64,000 nt of DNA from assembly GCA_003220535.1 (NCBI GenBank), contig QHSU01000074.1, positions 16,247-80,246 on the forward strand, read 5' to 3'. The translations under genes were made by a program, and so were the position numbers. The number at the start of each line of letters is the position of its first letter. Position 1 is the first letter of the stretch. Positions 53,987 to 63,295 of the stretch are shown in pieces. Source of the DNA: Candidatus Rokuibacteriota bacterium (lineage in GTDB: Bacteria; Methylomirabilota; Methylomirabilia; Rokubacteriales; CSP1-6). The notes under the pieces are model-generated. The model ran no database searches and was not told the DNA's origin. It was given only the letters and a program-made list of their open reading frames with translations.

Positions 53987-54427
53987 CTACTGGGTCGCGA
54001 TGAGGATGGCCTTGGCGATGAGACCCAGAAACTCCCACGCCGGCCCCACCCACAAGGCCCGCAGGACCCACAGCACAATGCCGACGCCGACGTACGCCGA
54101 GCCCAGGAAAATCCAGTCCGGCAGGTCGCGGAGGGGGAGGACCGTGCGGAGGATCCCGGCGCCGATCGCCCCAATGAACGCGATGACCCCGGCCGCGGCG
54201 GCGAGCGCCAGGGGCGTGAGCAGGACGAACATGAACGAGGTGACGATCGCCTCGCCCCGACCGATGGGGGTCGCGAATCGCTCGCGCACCGCCGGCTGAT
54301 CGGCGAGGTACTCGAGCGCCTGCGCGACCTTGCCCCAGCTGACGAATCCTGAGTACGAAGCGAGAAAGAGGACGGACACCCCCAGGAGGATCCAGTGGCG
54401 TCGCTTGAGCAGATTGAGCGGCCACAT
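53987..54427 (-). CDS. Hypothetical membrane protein
   Basis: I do not recognise this 146-residue protein. It has an N-terminal helix (HWILLGVSVLFLASYSGFV), a soluble loop with RERFATPIGRGEAI, and two or three further membrane helices (FMFVLLTPLALAAAAGVIAF; SAYVGVGIVLWVLRALWVG). It ends at a TAG beyond which ddl starts about 60 bp away. A TAGGGT lies 6 nt before its ATG. It shares direction with rarA and lies 2 bp from its stop. Confidence 0.65.
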   Translation of the reverse strand: MWPLNLLKRRHWILLGVSVLFLASYSGFVSWGKVAQALEYLADQPAVRERFATPIGRGEAIVTSFMFVLLTPLALAAAAGVIAFIGAIGAGILRTVLPLRDLPDWIFLGSAYVGVGIVLWVLRALWVGPAWEFLGLIAKAILIATQ

Positions 54428-54429
54428 GG

Positions 54430-55779
54430 CTATACCCTAGGGCGTTGCCGCTCTGAGCGCCAGCGTCGCCACTCGGCGAGCCGCCGCCCCAGCTCCGCCT
54501 CGAGCCCCCGGTCGGTCGGCCGATAGTACTGGCGTCCGCGAAGCGCCTCCGGCAGGTCCTCCTGGTCGACTCGCGCGTCCTGCGCGTCGTGGGCGTACTG
54601 GTAGCCCGCGCCGTAGCCGAGATCCTTCATGAGGCGCGTGGGCGCATTGCGGATGTGGAGAGGCACCGGCTCCGCCGGCCGCTGGCTCACGTCCTCCTTG
54701 GCCTCGTTATAGGCGACGTACACGGCGTTGGATTTGGGCGCCATGGCCAGGTAGAGCGTCGCCTGGGCGAGGGCCAGCTCGCCTTCGGGGTCGCCGAGGA
54801 AGTCGTAGGCTTCCTTCGCGGCGAGCACGAGGGAGAGCGCGCCGGGGTCGGCGTTGCCGACGTCCTCGGAGGCGAAGCGGACCAGCCGGCGGGCGATGTA
54901 GAGGCGGTCCTCGCCGGCTTCGAGCATGCGCGTGAGCCAGTAGAGCGCCGCGTCGGGATCCGAGTCGCGCAGCGACTTGTGGAGCGCCGAGATGAGGTTG
55001 TAGTGCTCCTCGCCCGTCTTGTCGTAGAGGAGCGTCCGTCGCTGTGCGGCCTCTCGAATGGAGGCCTCGGTGACACGCCGCACGCCACCTGACGCTTGGG
55101 TCAGGAGCACGGCCACCTCGAGCACGTTCAGCGCCACCCGGGCGTCGCCGTTCGCCACGCCGGCGATCGAGCGGAGCGCCTCGACCGTCACCTCGGGACG
55201 GAGCTGGGCGAGGCCGCGCTCGCCGTCCCCGAGCGCCCGCCGCATGATCGCGAGCAAGTCGTCCTCCTCGAGGGCCTGAAGGACGTAGACCCGGCACCGC
55301 GAGAGCAACGCCGAATTCACCTCGAAGGACGGGTTCTCGGTGGTCGCGCCGACGAGGACGATCGTGCCCTTCTCGACGTGGGGCAAGAAGGCGTCCTGCT
55401 GGGCCCGGTTGAAGCGATGGATCTCGTCGACGAAGAGGATCGTGCGCATCCCGCGGCGAGCGCGCTCGCGCTCCGCCTCGGCGATCACCTCGCGGATCTC
55501 CTTGACGCCGGACAGGACCGCCGAGAAGGCGACGAAGCGGGCGCCGGTCACGCTTGCCATCAAGGACGCGAGGGTCGTCTTGCCGGAGCCCGGCGGGCCC
55601 CAGAGGATCATCGAGTGTAGCTCGCCGGTCTCGATCGCGGCGCGGAGCACGCGCCCGGACCCCAGGAGGTGCTCCTGGCCCACGATCTCGTCGAGCGACC
55701 GCGGTCGGAGCCGATCGGCCAGGGGCGCCGGCGTCCGCCTGGCGACCGCGCCGCGCTCGGGCTCGCCGAAGAGGTCCAC
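54430..55779 (-). CDS. rarA: Replication-associated recombination protein A (RarA/MgsA AAA ATPase)
   Basis: RarA acts at stalled replication forks. The 449-residue AAA+ protein has ADRLRPRSLDEIVGQEHLLG, Walker A LWGPPGSGKTTLA near residue 61, Walker B TILFVDEIHRFNRAQQD, sensor VGATTENPSFEVNSALLSRC, and the C-terminal tetramerisation part (SDPDAALYWLTRMLEAGED, RRLVRFASEDVGNADP, YRPTDRG). It is complete and of normal length. The start is GTG 55779, one base after the HAD gene stop. Confidence 0.95.
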   Translation of the reverse strand: MDLFGEPERGAVARRTPAPLADRLRPRSLDEIVGQEHLLGSGRVLRAAIETGELHSMILWGPPGSGKTTLASLMASVTGARFVAFSAVLSGVKEIREVIAEAERERARRGMRTILFVDEIHRFNRAQQDAFLPHVEKGTIVLVGATTENPSFEVNSALLSRCRVYVLQALEEDDLLAIMRRALGDGERGLAQLRPEVTVEALRSIAGVANGDARVALNVLEVAVLLTQASGGVRRVTEASIREAAQRRTLLYDKTGEEHYNLISALHKSLRDSDPDAALYWLTRMLEAGEDRLYIARRLVRFASEDVGNADPGALSLVLAAKEAYDFLGDPEGELALAQATLYLAMAPKSNAVYVAYNEAKEDVSQRPAEPVPLHIRNAPTRLMKDLGYGAGYQYAHDAQDARVDQEDLPEALRGRQYYRPTDRGLEAELGRRLAEWRRWRSERQRPRV

Positions 55780-55780
55780 G

Positions 55781-56461
55781 CTAGGGCCGCCCGTTGCCTC
55801 GACTCTCGAGCCAGGCCGGGAGGAGCGCCAGGTCGGCGAGGTGGGCGATCGGCGTCACTCGCCAGCGATCGAGATCCGCCTGCCGGGCGCGATAGGCGAC
55901 GAACGCAACGCCCGCCGCGGCCGCGGCGACCCCGTCGACCCACGAATCGCCGACGACGACCGCGTCGTGAGGGCCGAACCGCTTGCGAGGGGTAGCGGGA
56001 GACGAGGCGAGCCGGAAATGGTCCGCAATGACCCGCCATCCGTCCGGGTCGGGCTTGAGCGCCCGCATGTCGTCGCGCGTGACGACCAGGTCGAGCTCGC
56101 CGGTCAGGCCGAGGCGCTCGAGCGCCGGCATCGTGAGCTCGCGAGCGTTGTTCGTCCAGATCGCCGTCGCGAACCCGGCGCGGCGGGCTCCCGCGACCGC
56201 CGCGAGCGCGCCGGGCTCGAGCGCGGCGACCTCCATCGCACGCCGCTCGTGATCGAGCGCCACGTCCCAGACGGGGGCCTCCAGCGCCGGGGCCTGCGCC
56301 CGGCAGTACGCGATCAGCTCGCCCACGCGGTAGCGCTCGTCACGGCGCGGCAGGGGGCCGCTGGATCCCTCGATGAGCGCCCGCATGTCGACCGCCATTG
56401 CGGCGAGATCGAGGGGCGTCTGGATGAGGGTGTGATCGAGATCGAACACGCACAGAGCCAC
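55781..56461 (-). CDS. HAD family hydrolase (phosphatase-like)
   Basis: The 226-residue protein opens with HAD motif I CVFDLDHTLIQT, has motif II in AIWTNNARELT, the Lys motif LKPDPDGW and motif IV VVVGDSWVDGVAAAAAG. It resembles Gph/PGP-type phosphatases. I chose GTG 56461 because motif I then sits at residue 4-14, and TACGGT lies 6 nt upstream. An ATG at 56491 would add ten residues and overlap the promoter of the divergent TPR gene. Confidence 0.87.
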   Translation of the reverse strand: MALCVFDLDHTLIQTPLDLAAMAVDMRALIEGSSGPLPRRDERYRVGELIAYCRAQAPALEAPVWDVALDHERRAMEVAALEPGALAAVAGARRAGFATAIWTNNARELTMPALERLGLTGELDLVVTRDDMRALKPDPDGWRVIADHFRLASSPATPRKRFGPHDAVVVGDSWVDGVAAAAAGVAFVAYRARQADLDRWRVTPIAHLADLALLPAWLESRGNGRP

Positions 56462-56485
56462 GCTGAGACCGTACCACAAGCGTGC

Positions 56486-56491
56486 TAACAT
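56486..56491 (+). promoter_or_regulatory. Putative promoter (CTGAGA-N17-TAACAT) of the first TPR gene
   Basis: TAACAT lies 11 nt before ATG 56503, with CTGAGA at 56463-56468 and a 17-nt spacer. The -35 region lies next to the start codon of the divergent HAD gene. The leader would be only a few bases long. Confidence 0.4.
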
Positions 56492-56502
56492 GAGTTGTCA
56501 TC

Positions 56503-57876
56503 ATGACGCGCCGCCTGATTTCCGCCTCGGCGTTGGCGTCGATTCTGCTGGTCGGCCTCCCCGCTTCGTCCGCGTTCGCCCTCGACGAGGCCGAACGGCT
56601 GTGGCTCGTCGGCGAGCGGGCATTCGCCGATGGGCTGTACCCGATTGCGCGCCGGGCCCTCGAGCGCTTCGTGGTCGAGTACCCGAGCGACACCCGGATG
56701 TCGTCGGCCATGCTCCTTCTGGGGCGCTCGCGGCTGGCGCTCGGCGACGCGGACTCGGCGCTCGAGGCGTTTCGTCGTCTGCGCCCGCTCGCGACGCTCC
56801 CCGCCGAGCAACTCGAGGGACGCTTCTGGGAAGCCGAGGCGCTCTACCGCGTCAAGCAATTCGCCGCGGCGCGCGCCGCCTACGACGACGTGATCAAGAA
56901 AGACGCGGCGTCGCCGCTCGCCTCCGAGGCGCTCTATGGCCTTGGCCTGTGCGAGCTCGAGCTGCGGCGGCCGGAGCTCGCGATCAAAGCGTTCCGCGAC
57001 CTGCTCGCGGCCTGGCCCGAGCACACGCAGGCGCCGTCCGCCACCTTTTATCTCGCGCAGACGCTCTTCGAGCTCAAGCGCTACGCCGAGGCCCTGCCGC
57101 TGCTTACGGGGTTCGCGACGAAGTATCCCAAGCACAAGCTCGTCCCGGACGCGCAGTACGTGCTCGGCTCGACACGTGTGGCCATGGGCGAGCGGGACGC
57201 GGGTGTCGCCGACCTCAAGGCGTTCGTGGCGGCATATCCGTCCCACGTGATGGCGGGAGCCGCGCGTCAGACGATCACCGGGACGGTCGCCAAGTCCGGG
57301 ACTCGCGCCCAGCAGCAGAGCGAATACAAGGAGCTGATGCAGTCGTCGCGGACCGCGGAGTCTCTTTACGACGCCGGCGCGATCGCGGGCCGGACCGGGC
57401 AGCTCAAAGACCAGCAGGTCGCCTGGGCACGGCTTCGCAAGGAATTCCCCAGCCACCCGCTCGCACACAAGGCCGCCCTCGAGCTGGCGAAGACCTCGTT
57501 CAACAGCAAGAAGTGGGCGGACGCCGCGGCGCAGGCCAAGTCGGCGGCGGCGAGCAGCGAGGAGGCCGTCAAGGCCGAGGCGCTCTTGCTGGAGGGCGAG
57601 TCGGAGCTGAAGCTCAGCCGCTTCAAAGAAGCGGCGAAATCGTTCGAGGCCGTCGGCGGTGTGAAGAACCTCGGCGCCGGTGACCGCTATCGCGCCCTCG
57701 CCGGTCTCGGTCTCGCGCGCGAGCAGCTTGGAGAGCTGCGCGCCGCCCTCACCGCGTACGATTCCGTCGCCAGCAAGTGCCCGGACGCGACCCTGCGCAA
57801 TTGGGCGCGCGACCGTGCGGCCGCGGTCAGGCAGCAGCTTCCGAAATCCGGCGTGGGCACCGAGAAGCGGTCGTGA
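56503..57876 (+). CDS. Tetratricopeptide-repeat envelope protein (BamD/YbgF-like)
   Basis: The 457-residue product has a signal peptide (RLISASALASILLVGLPAS, cleavage near AFALDE) and then about ten TPR units of the outer-membrane-assembly type, such as AERLWLVGERAFADGLYPIA and ALERFVVEYPSDTRMSSAML. Such periplasmic TPR proteins act as scaffolds (BamD, CpoB/YbgF). It overlaps the next, larger TPR gene by 4 nt (GTGA), suggesting they are made together and perhaps bind each other. Confidence 0.82.
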   Translation: MTRRLISASALASILLVGLPASSAFALDEAERLWLVGERAFADGLYPIARRALERFVVEYPSDTRMSSAMLLLGRSRLALGDADSALEAFRRLRPLATLPAEQLEGRFWEAEALYRVKQFAAARAAYDDVIKKDAASPLASEALYGLGLCELELRRPELAIKAFRDLLAAWPEHTQAPSATFYLAQTLFELKRYAEALPLLTGFATKYPKHKLVPDAQYVLGSTRVAMGERDAGVADLKAFVAAYPSHVMAGAARQTITGTVAKSGTRAQQQSEYKELMQSSRTAESLYDAGAIAGRTGQLKDQQVAWARLRKEFPSHPLAHKAALELAKTSFNSKKWADAAAQAKSAAASSEEAVKAEALLLEGESELKLSRFKEAAKSFEAVGGVKNLGAGDRYRALAGLGLAREQLGELRAALTAYDSVASKCPDATLRNWARDRAAAVRQQLPKSGVGTEKRS

Positions 57877-60854
57877 CGCGACGCCCGCTCGCGCTCCTCC
57901 TGCTCGCCACGCTCGTCGCCCTGCCGCGCGCGGTGCCGGCGGCGACGGTCCTGCCGCTGGCGCCGCCGCCGCCCGACCTGGCGACGCTCGTGCCGTTCGC
58001 CGAGGCGCCCATCGAAAAGCCGCCGATCGCGGCCGCCGACCTGCCGCTGCCGCCGTCGCCCTCGGACCTGCCGGCGCTGCCGCTGGCGCCCCTTCTGGTA
58101 CCGGCCGCCGCCAAGCCGACGGCCCCTCTCGCGCCGCCGGGCGCGCTCCCCTGCGTCGGAGCGGCGTTCGGGATCGTGTCCAAAGCCCTCGAGTGCGGCC
58201 GCGTCCACTACGCCAAGGGCGAGTTCGACGAAGCAGCGCAGGACCTCGAGGCGGCGGTGCGCCGCGGATCCGACCGCGATCTCTTGACGGAGGCGCGGTA
58301 CTGGCTCGGCGAGACGTACTACCGGCTCGATCGGTTCCAGCAGGCTGACACGCTCTTCCGTCAGGTCGCCCGCGGCCCGAGGACCTCGGAGTTCGCGGTG
58401 TGGAGCATGCACTCGAGCGGCTGGACGGCGCTCCGCCTCAACGACATGACTCGCGCGCGCGACACCTTCACGCAGTTCCTGACGTCGTCGCCGTTCGCGC
58501 TGGAGGCCTGGACCCGACACGGTCTGGGGCTCGCCAACTACGCGCTCGGTCGCCACGACGACGCCGTCGCCGCATGGACCGCGCTCGTGTCCCGCGGCGT
58601 ACCGGCCGCACTGACGCGCGACGTCTCGTTCTGGCTCGGCGAGGCGCTGGGGCGTGTCGGCCAGCACGAGCGGGCGATCAAGGAGCTCAATCAGTTCGTG
58701 CAGGGCGGGCCGCACCCGCTGCTCGAAGCGGGCTGGGCGCGGCTCGGCTGGTGGAGTCTCGCGGCCGAGCGTTACCCGGAGAGCGTGACCGCGTTTCGCG
58801 CGTATCTGGCCTCGCCGAAGAGCGGCGGCCCCGAGCGCCCCTGGGTCGAGGCGGGGCTCGCGCTCGCCCTGTTCCCGTCCGATCCCGACACCGCAAAGAC
58901 CATGGTTCGCGGCCTGGAAACGCGGCGCTCGCCCCTGGTCGTGCCGCTCCAGATCCGCTTCACGCGCGCCCTCATCGACGCCAAGAAACCGGCCGATGTG
59001 CCGGCGCTCACGCAGGAGCTGCTGGGCGCCTCGCTCACGACCAGCCTCCGTGCGTACGTGCTCCTGCTGAAGGGCGAGGGATATCGGCTTGCGGGCAACC
59101 GCGACGACGCGCGCACGCAGTACGAGCTGGCGCAGCGCATGGAACCGACCAGCGCCACCGGCTGGTACGCGGCGTATCGCCTGGGCCAGACCAACTTCGA
59201 GCTGCGCGAGTTCGCCCAGGCTGCACGCGACCTCGCCGGCGTCGTCTCCGCCGCCACGGTGCCCGACGCGCGCATCGCCGCGCTGATGCTGCGAGGCGAG
59301 GCCGCGTACTATGCGGGTGAGCACGTCGGCGCCGCCGCCCTCTTCCGCCGCGTGCTCGTCGAGTTCCCGAGCCACGCCCAGGTGCCGGCCGCGCGGCTCG
59401 GCCTGGCGTGGTCCCTGCTGCGGCACGACCGTCTCGACGACGCGCGCCGCGAATTCCTGGAGTTCGCCCAGGCCCTCCCGGGTGATCCGCGCGCCCCCGA
59501 TGCGCTCGAGCTCGCCTCGGAGCTGGCGCTCCGCAACGACGCCGATCGCGAGGAGGCGCGGCAGCTCCTCGAGCGCGTCATCACGGCGTTTCCCCGCTCC
59601 CCGCGGACGGAATTCGCCCGGCTCAATCGCGCGATCCTCACGCTGCGCATGGGTGACGCGGCCGGCGCCCAGGCTGCGCTCCGCGACTGGATCAGGCGGT
59701 CCCCGTTCCCGCCGCTCCTCGGCCGGGCTCAGGCCGCGCTCGGCGCCGCGCTCCTCGCCGGCGGACGCCCCGCCGAGGCGGCCAGCGCCTTCACGCAGGC
59801 GCAAGTCGAGGGTGTCGGCCCCCTGGCCGCGCTGGGCCTGGGCGCCGCCGCGCTCGCCCAGGGGCAGTGGGAGCCTGCGGCGGCCAAGCTCACCGAGGCG
59901 CGCGACGGGGGCACGGCGGAGGTCGCGGCCGTCGCCGGCTACGGGCTGGCGGTGGTCGCCTTTCAGCGGGGCGCGTCGACGGACTTCAAGCAGCCTGCGC
60001 TCGCGGCACTCGGCCTGGCTCCGAAGGGACGCGCGGCGCCGCGACTGCTCTACGTTCTGACCGCGATCGCCGTCGACGAGAAGGATTGGCGCGGTGCGCT
60101 GGCGACCGCCAAGCGGCTCGCCGACGAATTTCCGTCCGACGAGGCGACGGACGATGCGCTCGAGCGCGTCGGCGCCGGCGCGGCGGCGGCGTCGGAGTGG
60201 CCCATCGTGGCCGAAGCGTACACGCTGATGGAGAAGCGTTATCCGACGAGCCCGTTCCTCGAGCCGGCCAGGGTCACGCTCGCCGAAGCGCAGGTGGAGA
60301 CGGGACGGCCCGAGGCCGCTCGGCCGGTGCTCGAGCAGTTCGTCGCGACCTCTCCGAGCGACCCGCGCGCGCCGCGCGCCTGGCTCGCCCTGGCCCGCGC
60401 GCGCGAGGCGGCCGGCGATCGCGCCGGAGCGCTCGATGCCTACACGCGCGCCGTCAAGGACGCGAGCGCATCCAACCTTCCCCCGGAAGTCGCGTTCGGC
60501 TACGCGCGTCTGCTGACACAGGAAAAGCGCTTTGGTGAAGCGCGCGGCGTGCTCGATCGCCTCGTCCGCGCCGATGACAAGGCCGTGGTCGCCGCCGCCG
60601 CCGGCGGGATCGCCGAGGCCTACCAGGGCGAGGGCGACAACATGGCCGCCGCCGAGTACTTCATGACGGCGGCCTATGTCGCGCCCGACTCGCAGGCGGG
60701 CCGGCTCGGCCTGCTCGGCGCCGGGACCTGCTTCACCGCGCTCAAGCAGAACGACGCGGCGGAGGTCGTGTACAAGAAGCTCCTGGCGCAGACGGGCGTG
60801 CCCGCCGAGTTGCTCGAAAGGGCCCGCAAGGGTTTGAGGGATCTCGGGCGGTGA
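57873..60854 (+). CDS. Large tetratricopeptide-repeat periplasmic protein
   Basis: The 993-residue protein starts at GTG 57873 with a signal peptide (PLALLLLATLVALPRAVPAA). A Pro/Leu-rich linker follows up to residue about 85, then more than twenty TPR-like helices to the C-terminus (for example EARYWLGETYYRLDRFQQAD). There is one Cys pair region near residues 92-110. It is probably an outer-membrane-associated scaffold. It is encoded between another TPR gene and the aldehyde:ferredoxin oxidoreductase gene, overlapping both by 4 nt. Confidence 0.82.
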   Translation: MTRRPLALLLLATLVALPRAVPAATVLPLAPPPPDLATLVPFAEAPIEKPPIAAADLPLPPSPSDLPALPLAPLLVPAAAKPTAPLAPPGALPCVGAAFGIVSKALECGRVHYAKGEFDEAAQDLEAAVRRGSDRDLLTEARYWLGETYYRLDRFQQADTLFRQVARGPRTSEFAVWSMHSSGWTALRLNDMTRARDTFTQFLTSSPFALEAWTRHGLGLANYALGRHDDAVAAWTALVSRGVPAALTRDVSFWLGEALGRVGQHERAIKELNQFVQGGPHPLLEAGWARLGWWSLAAERYPESVTAFRAYLASPKSGGPERPWVEAGLALALFPSDPDTAKTMVRGLETRRSPLVVPLQIRFTRALIDAKKPADVPALTQELLGASLTTSLRAYVLLLKGEGYRLAGNRDDARTQYELAQRMEPTSATGWYAAYRLGQTNFELREFAQAARDLAGVVSAATVPDARIAALMLRGEAAYYAGEHVGAAALFRRVLVEFPSHAQVPAARLGLAWSLLRHDRLDDARREFLEFAQALPGDPRAPDALELASELALRNDADREEARQLLERVITAFPRSPRTEFARLNRAILTLRMGDAAGAQAALRDWIRRSPFPPLLGRAQAALGAALLAGGRPAEAASAFTQAQVEGVGPLAALGLGAAALAQGQWEPAAAKLTEARDGGTAEVAAVAGYGLAVVAFQRGASTDFKQPALAALGLAPKGRAAPRLLYVLTAIAVDEKDWRGALATAKRLADEFPSDEATDDALERVGAGAAAASEWPIVAEAYTLMEKRYPTSPFLEPARVTLAEAQVETGRPEAARPVLEQFVATSPSDPRAPRAWLALARAREAAGDRAGALDAYTRAVKDASASNLPPEVAFGYARLLTQEKRFGEARGVLDRLVRADDKAVVAAAAGGIAEAYQGEGDNMAAAEYFMTAAYVAPDSQAGRLGLLGAGTCFTALKQNDAAEVVYKKLLAQTGVPAELLERARKGLRDLGR

Positions 60855-62674
60855 AGGGCTATGGCGGCCGTCTCCTGTTCGTGGATCTGGCGGCGGGGAC
60901 GACGCGCCTGCAGGCGCTCGACGAACCGACCGCCCGAGGGCTGCTGGGCGGCAACGGCCTGGCCGCGCGCGTGCTCTATGATCACGTCCCGGCCGGGACC
61001 GACGCGTTCGCGCCCGGCAATGCGGTCGTCTTCAGCGTGGGGCCGATCACCGACACGACGGTGCCCGGCAACAGCCGCGCCTGCGTCGCGACCAAGTCGC
61101 CCCTGACGGGTCTCTTCTTCGACTCGACCTTCGGCGGTCGCTTCCCGGCGACGCTCAAGCGCACGGGCTTCGACGCGGTGGTGATCACCGGCCGCGCGGC
61201 GGCGCCGGCCTACCTCTCGGTGACCGAGACGGGCGCCACGGTGAAGCCGGCGGCCGAGCTCTGGGGCACGACGACCCGCGAGGCCGTGAACGCCCTGGTC
61301 GCCGCCGAGGGCGCCGACGCCGACGCGATCGCGATCGGTCCGGCGGGCGAGCACCGCGTGCGCTTCGCGGCGATGGCCCACTACTGGAAGAATCGCGAGG
61401 GCGTGTCGGGGCGCGGCGGCATCGGCGCCGTGCTCGGCTCGAAGAACCTCAAGGCCGTCGTGGTGCGGGGTGCGCGCAAGACCGAGGTCGCCGACGCCGG
61501 GGCGCTCAAGGCGCTCGTCGAGGAGACGCGCGAGCCGCTCAAGACCGGGACCAAGGCGCTGACGACCTTCGGCACGCCGTTCCTCGTCGGCCCGATCAAC
61601 GCGCTCGGCGGTCTCGGCGCCTACAACCTGCGCCAGGAGACGTTCGCGGAGGCGCGGGCCGTCGGCGGCGAGGAGATGAAGCTTCACTATCACGACCGCG
61701 ACACGACCTGTCTCAAGTGTCCGGTGGCCTGCGGCAAGCAGTACGCGATCACCGACGGTGAGTTCGCCGGCACGAAGGCGAAGATGCCCGAGTACGAGAC
61801 GATCTTCGCCCTCGGCCCGATGCTCGGCATCTCGAACCCCGAGGCGCTCATCCTCGCCAACGACCTCTGCGACCTGCTCGGGATGGACACGATCTCGCTC
61901 GGCGTCACGCTGGCCTTCGTCGCGGAGGCGCTGGAGCGCGGCTGGCTGGACAAGAGCGAGGTCGGCGTGCCCTTCGGCTGGGGCGACTGGCGCGGCATGC
62001 TCCGGCTCGTCGAGATGACCGCCCGACGCGAGGGATTCGGCGCCCGCCTGGCCGAGGGCGCCTGGCGGCTTGCCGCGTCCGTGCATCCGGAGGCGACGCG
62101 GCTCGTCTACGCGGTCAAGGGGCTCGAGCTGCCCGCCCACTCGGCGCGCGCGCTCAAGGGGCTCTCGATCGGCTACGCCACGGCGACCCGCGGCGGAAGC
62201 CATCACGACACGCGCCCCACACCGCAGTACGCCCCGGGCTTCGACCGCCGTGGGACGTCGGGGAAGCCCTTGTTCGCCGTCCGGAGCCAGCACTTCACGG
62301 CGCTCGGCGACTCGCTCGTCATGTGCCGCTTCACCTCCGAGCGCGGCTTTGGCCTCTTCGTCGGCGACCCGTACGCGACGATGGTCCGCGCGGTCACCGG
62401 CTGGGACGTGACGGTCGAGGAGCTCGAGCGCGTGGGCGAGCGCATCATCAATCTCGAGCGCCTGTTCAACGTGCGCGAAGGCGTGCGCCGCGCCCAGGAC
62501 GTGCTGCCGTGGAAAGTCATGCACGAGCCGATCCCCGACGGGCCCTCGGCCGGTATGCACTGCCCGCCGGCGGAGCTTGCGGCGATGCTCGACGAGTACT
62601 ACACGCTGCGCGGATGGGACGCCGACGGCGTGCCGACCCGCGAGCGTCTGGCCGCCCTCGGGCTGCGCGCCTGA
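60851..62674 (+). CDS. aor: Aldehyde:ferredoxin oxidoreductase family protein
   Basis: AOR enzymes use a tungsten (or molybdenum) bis-pterin and a [4Fe-4S] cluster to interconvert aldehydes and acids, or related couples, with ferredoxin. The 607-residue product shows GGNGLAARVLYDHVPAG, the pterin-binding NREGVSGRGGIGAVLGSKNLKA region (broken here by other residues), cluster ligands in CLKCPVACGK near residues 287-294, and the fourth Cys in NDLCDLLGMDTIS near residue 340. GTG 60851 overlaps the TPR gene (GTGA). No ferredoxin or cofactor gene is adjacent. It is likely cytoplasmic. Confidence 0.92.
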   Translation: MKGYGGRLLFVDLAAGTTRLQALDEPTARGLLGGNGLAARVLYDHVPAGTDAFAPGNAVVFSVGPITDTTVPGNSRACVATKSPLTGLFFDSTFGGRFPATLKRTGFDAVVITGRAAAPAYLSVTETGATVKPAAELWGTTTREAVNALVAAEGADADAIAIGPAGEHRVRFAAMAHYWKNREGVSGRGGIGAVLGSKNLKAVVVRGARKTEVADAGALKALVEETREPLKTGTKALTTFGTPFLVGPINALGGLGAYNLRQETFAEARAVGGEEMKLHYHDRDTTCLKCPVACGKQYAITDGEFAGTKAKMPEYETIFALGPMLGISNPEALILANDLCDLLGMDTISLGVTLAFVAEALERGWLDKSEVGVPFGWGDWRGMLRLVEMTARREGFGARLAEGAWRLAASVHPEATRLVYAVKGLELPAHSARALKGLSIGYATATRGGSHHDTRPTPQYAPGFDRRGTSGKPLFAVRSQHFTALGDSLVMCRFTSERGFGLFVGDPYATMVRAVTGWDVTVEELERVGERIINLERLFNVREGVRRAQDVLPWKVMHEPIPDGPSAGMHCPPAELAAMLDEYYTLRGWDADGVPTRERLAALGLRA

Positions 62675-62821
62675 ACGCGCTCCCCTACACGGCCTCTCGC
62701 TATTTGTCACCTGGCGTGCCAGCCTGGTCCGGCATGGCGCGCGGCTCCGTCGCGATAACTCGCGTGCTCACCGGTGTTTCGAGCCCATCGCCCGCTGGCA
62801 CCCTTCGTGCTGCACTCCATG

Positions 62822-62854
62822 GTCACGATGCGTACCTTTGTCACGATGCGGACC
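62822..62854 (+). repeat. 18-bp tandem duplication around the start of a lipoprotein gene
   Basis: GTCACGATGCGTACC at 62822-62836 is repeated as GTCACGATGCGGACC at 62840-62854 (period 18). Each copy contains an in-frame ATG (62828 and 62846), so the duplication created two possible start codons six residues apart. Confidence 0.75.
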
Positions 62855-63142
62855 CTGTTGATCGCCGCGATGAGCGGGCTTGCCGTCCTGATCGTCGGAT
62901 GCTCGACCGCGCCGTTCGTCGGCTACAAGAACGGCCCCGTCACGCTCTATATCGGTGACGTGCGCCACGTCTGCGCGGCCAGTGGGAACAACAATCGCGG
63001 CTGCACCGTGCGCTACCCGAACGGCCGCATCGAGGTCTACTGCGCTGACGGCGACTACGAGTGCCTGGCCCACGAGCTCCGCCACGTCGCGGATCCGACC
63101 TGGCAGCACGACCACGACCAGCGAAGCGTGTCCGCTCGGTAA
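62828..63142 (+). CDS. Small lipoprotein with an HExxH-like motif
   Basis: This about 104-residue protein has a lipoprotein signal peptide (LLIAAMSGLAVLIVGCS). The mature part contains four Cys (VCAASGNNNRGC, EVYCADGDYEC), probably disulfide-bonded, and the motif AHELRHVADPTWQHDHD, which fits the zinc-protease pattern HExxH. With such a small size, enzyme activity is uncertain; it may only bind metal. Start codon choice between ATG 62828 and 62846 (or 62819) is open because of the local duplication. It is not obviously linked to aor. Confidence 0.6.
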   Translation: MRTFVTMRTLLIAAMSGLAVLIVGCSTAPFVGYKNGPVTLYIGDVRHVCAASGNNNRGCTVRYPNGRIEVYCADGDYECLAHELRHVADPTWQHDHDQRSVSAR

Positions 63143-63240
63143 AGCGCGTCTCGCGCCGACTCCCCTTCACGACGCCGCTGTGGTCCCCGCGGAGTGCTAC
63201 GATAGGCGACCGTTCCGCAGCTCGCTGATCTCGAGGTACA

Positions 63241-63279
63241 GGGCGGATAGCTCAGCTGGGAGAGCGCGGCCCTTACAAA
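63241..63279 (+). pseudogene. 5' half of a tRNA-Val (anticodon UAC)
   Basis: Bases 63241-63279 match the 5' acceptor strand GGGCGGA, TA, the D-arm GCTCAGCTGGGAGAGC, and the anticodon arm up to loop CTTACAA (anticodon TAC). The 3' anticodon stem, variable loop, T-arm and the matching TCCGCCC acceptor strand do not follow. The sequence breaks right after the anticodon loop, as expected if an element integrated there or a deletion removed the 3' half. A TACGAT box lies about 40 bp upstream. Confidence 0.65.
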
Positions 63280-63295
63280 GCGTCGCCGTTGACCG

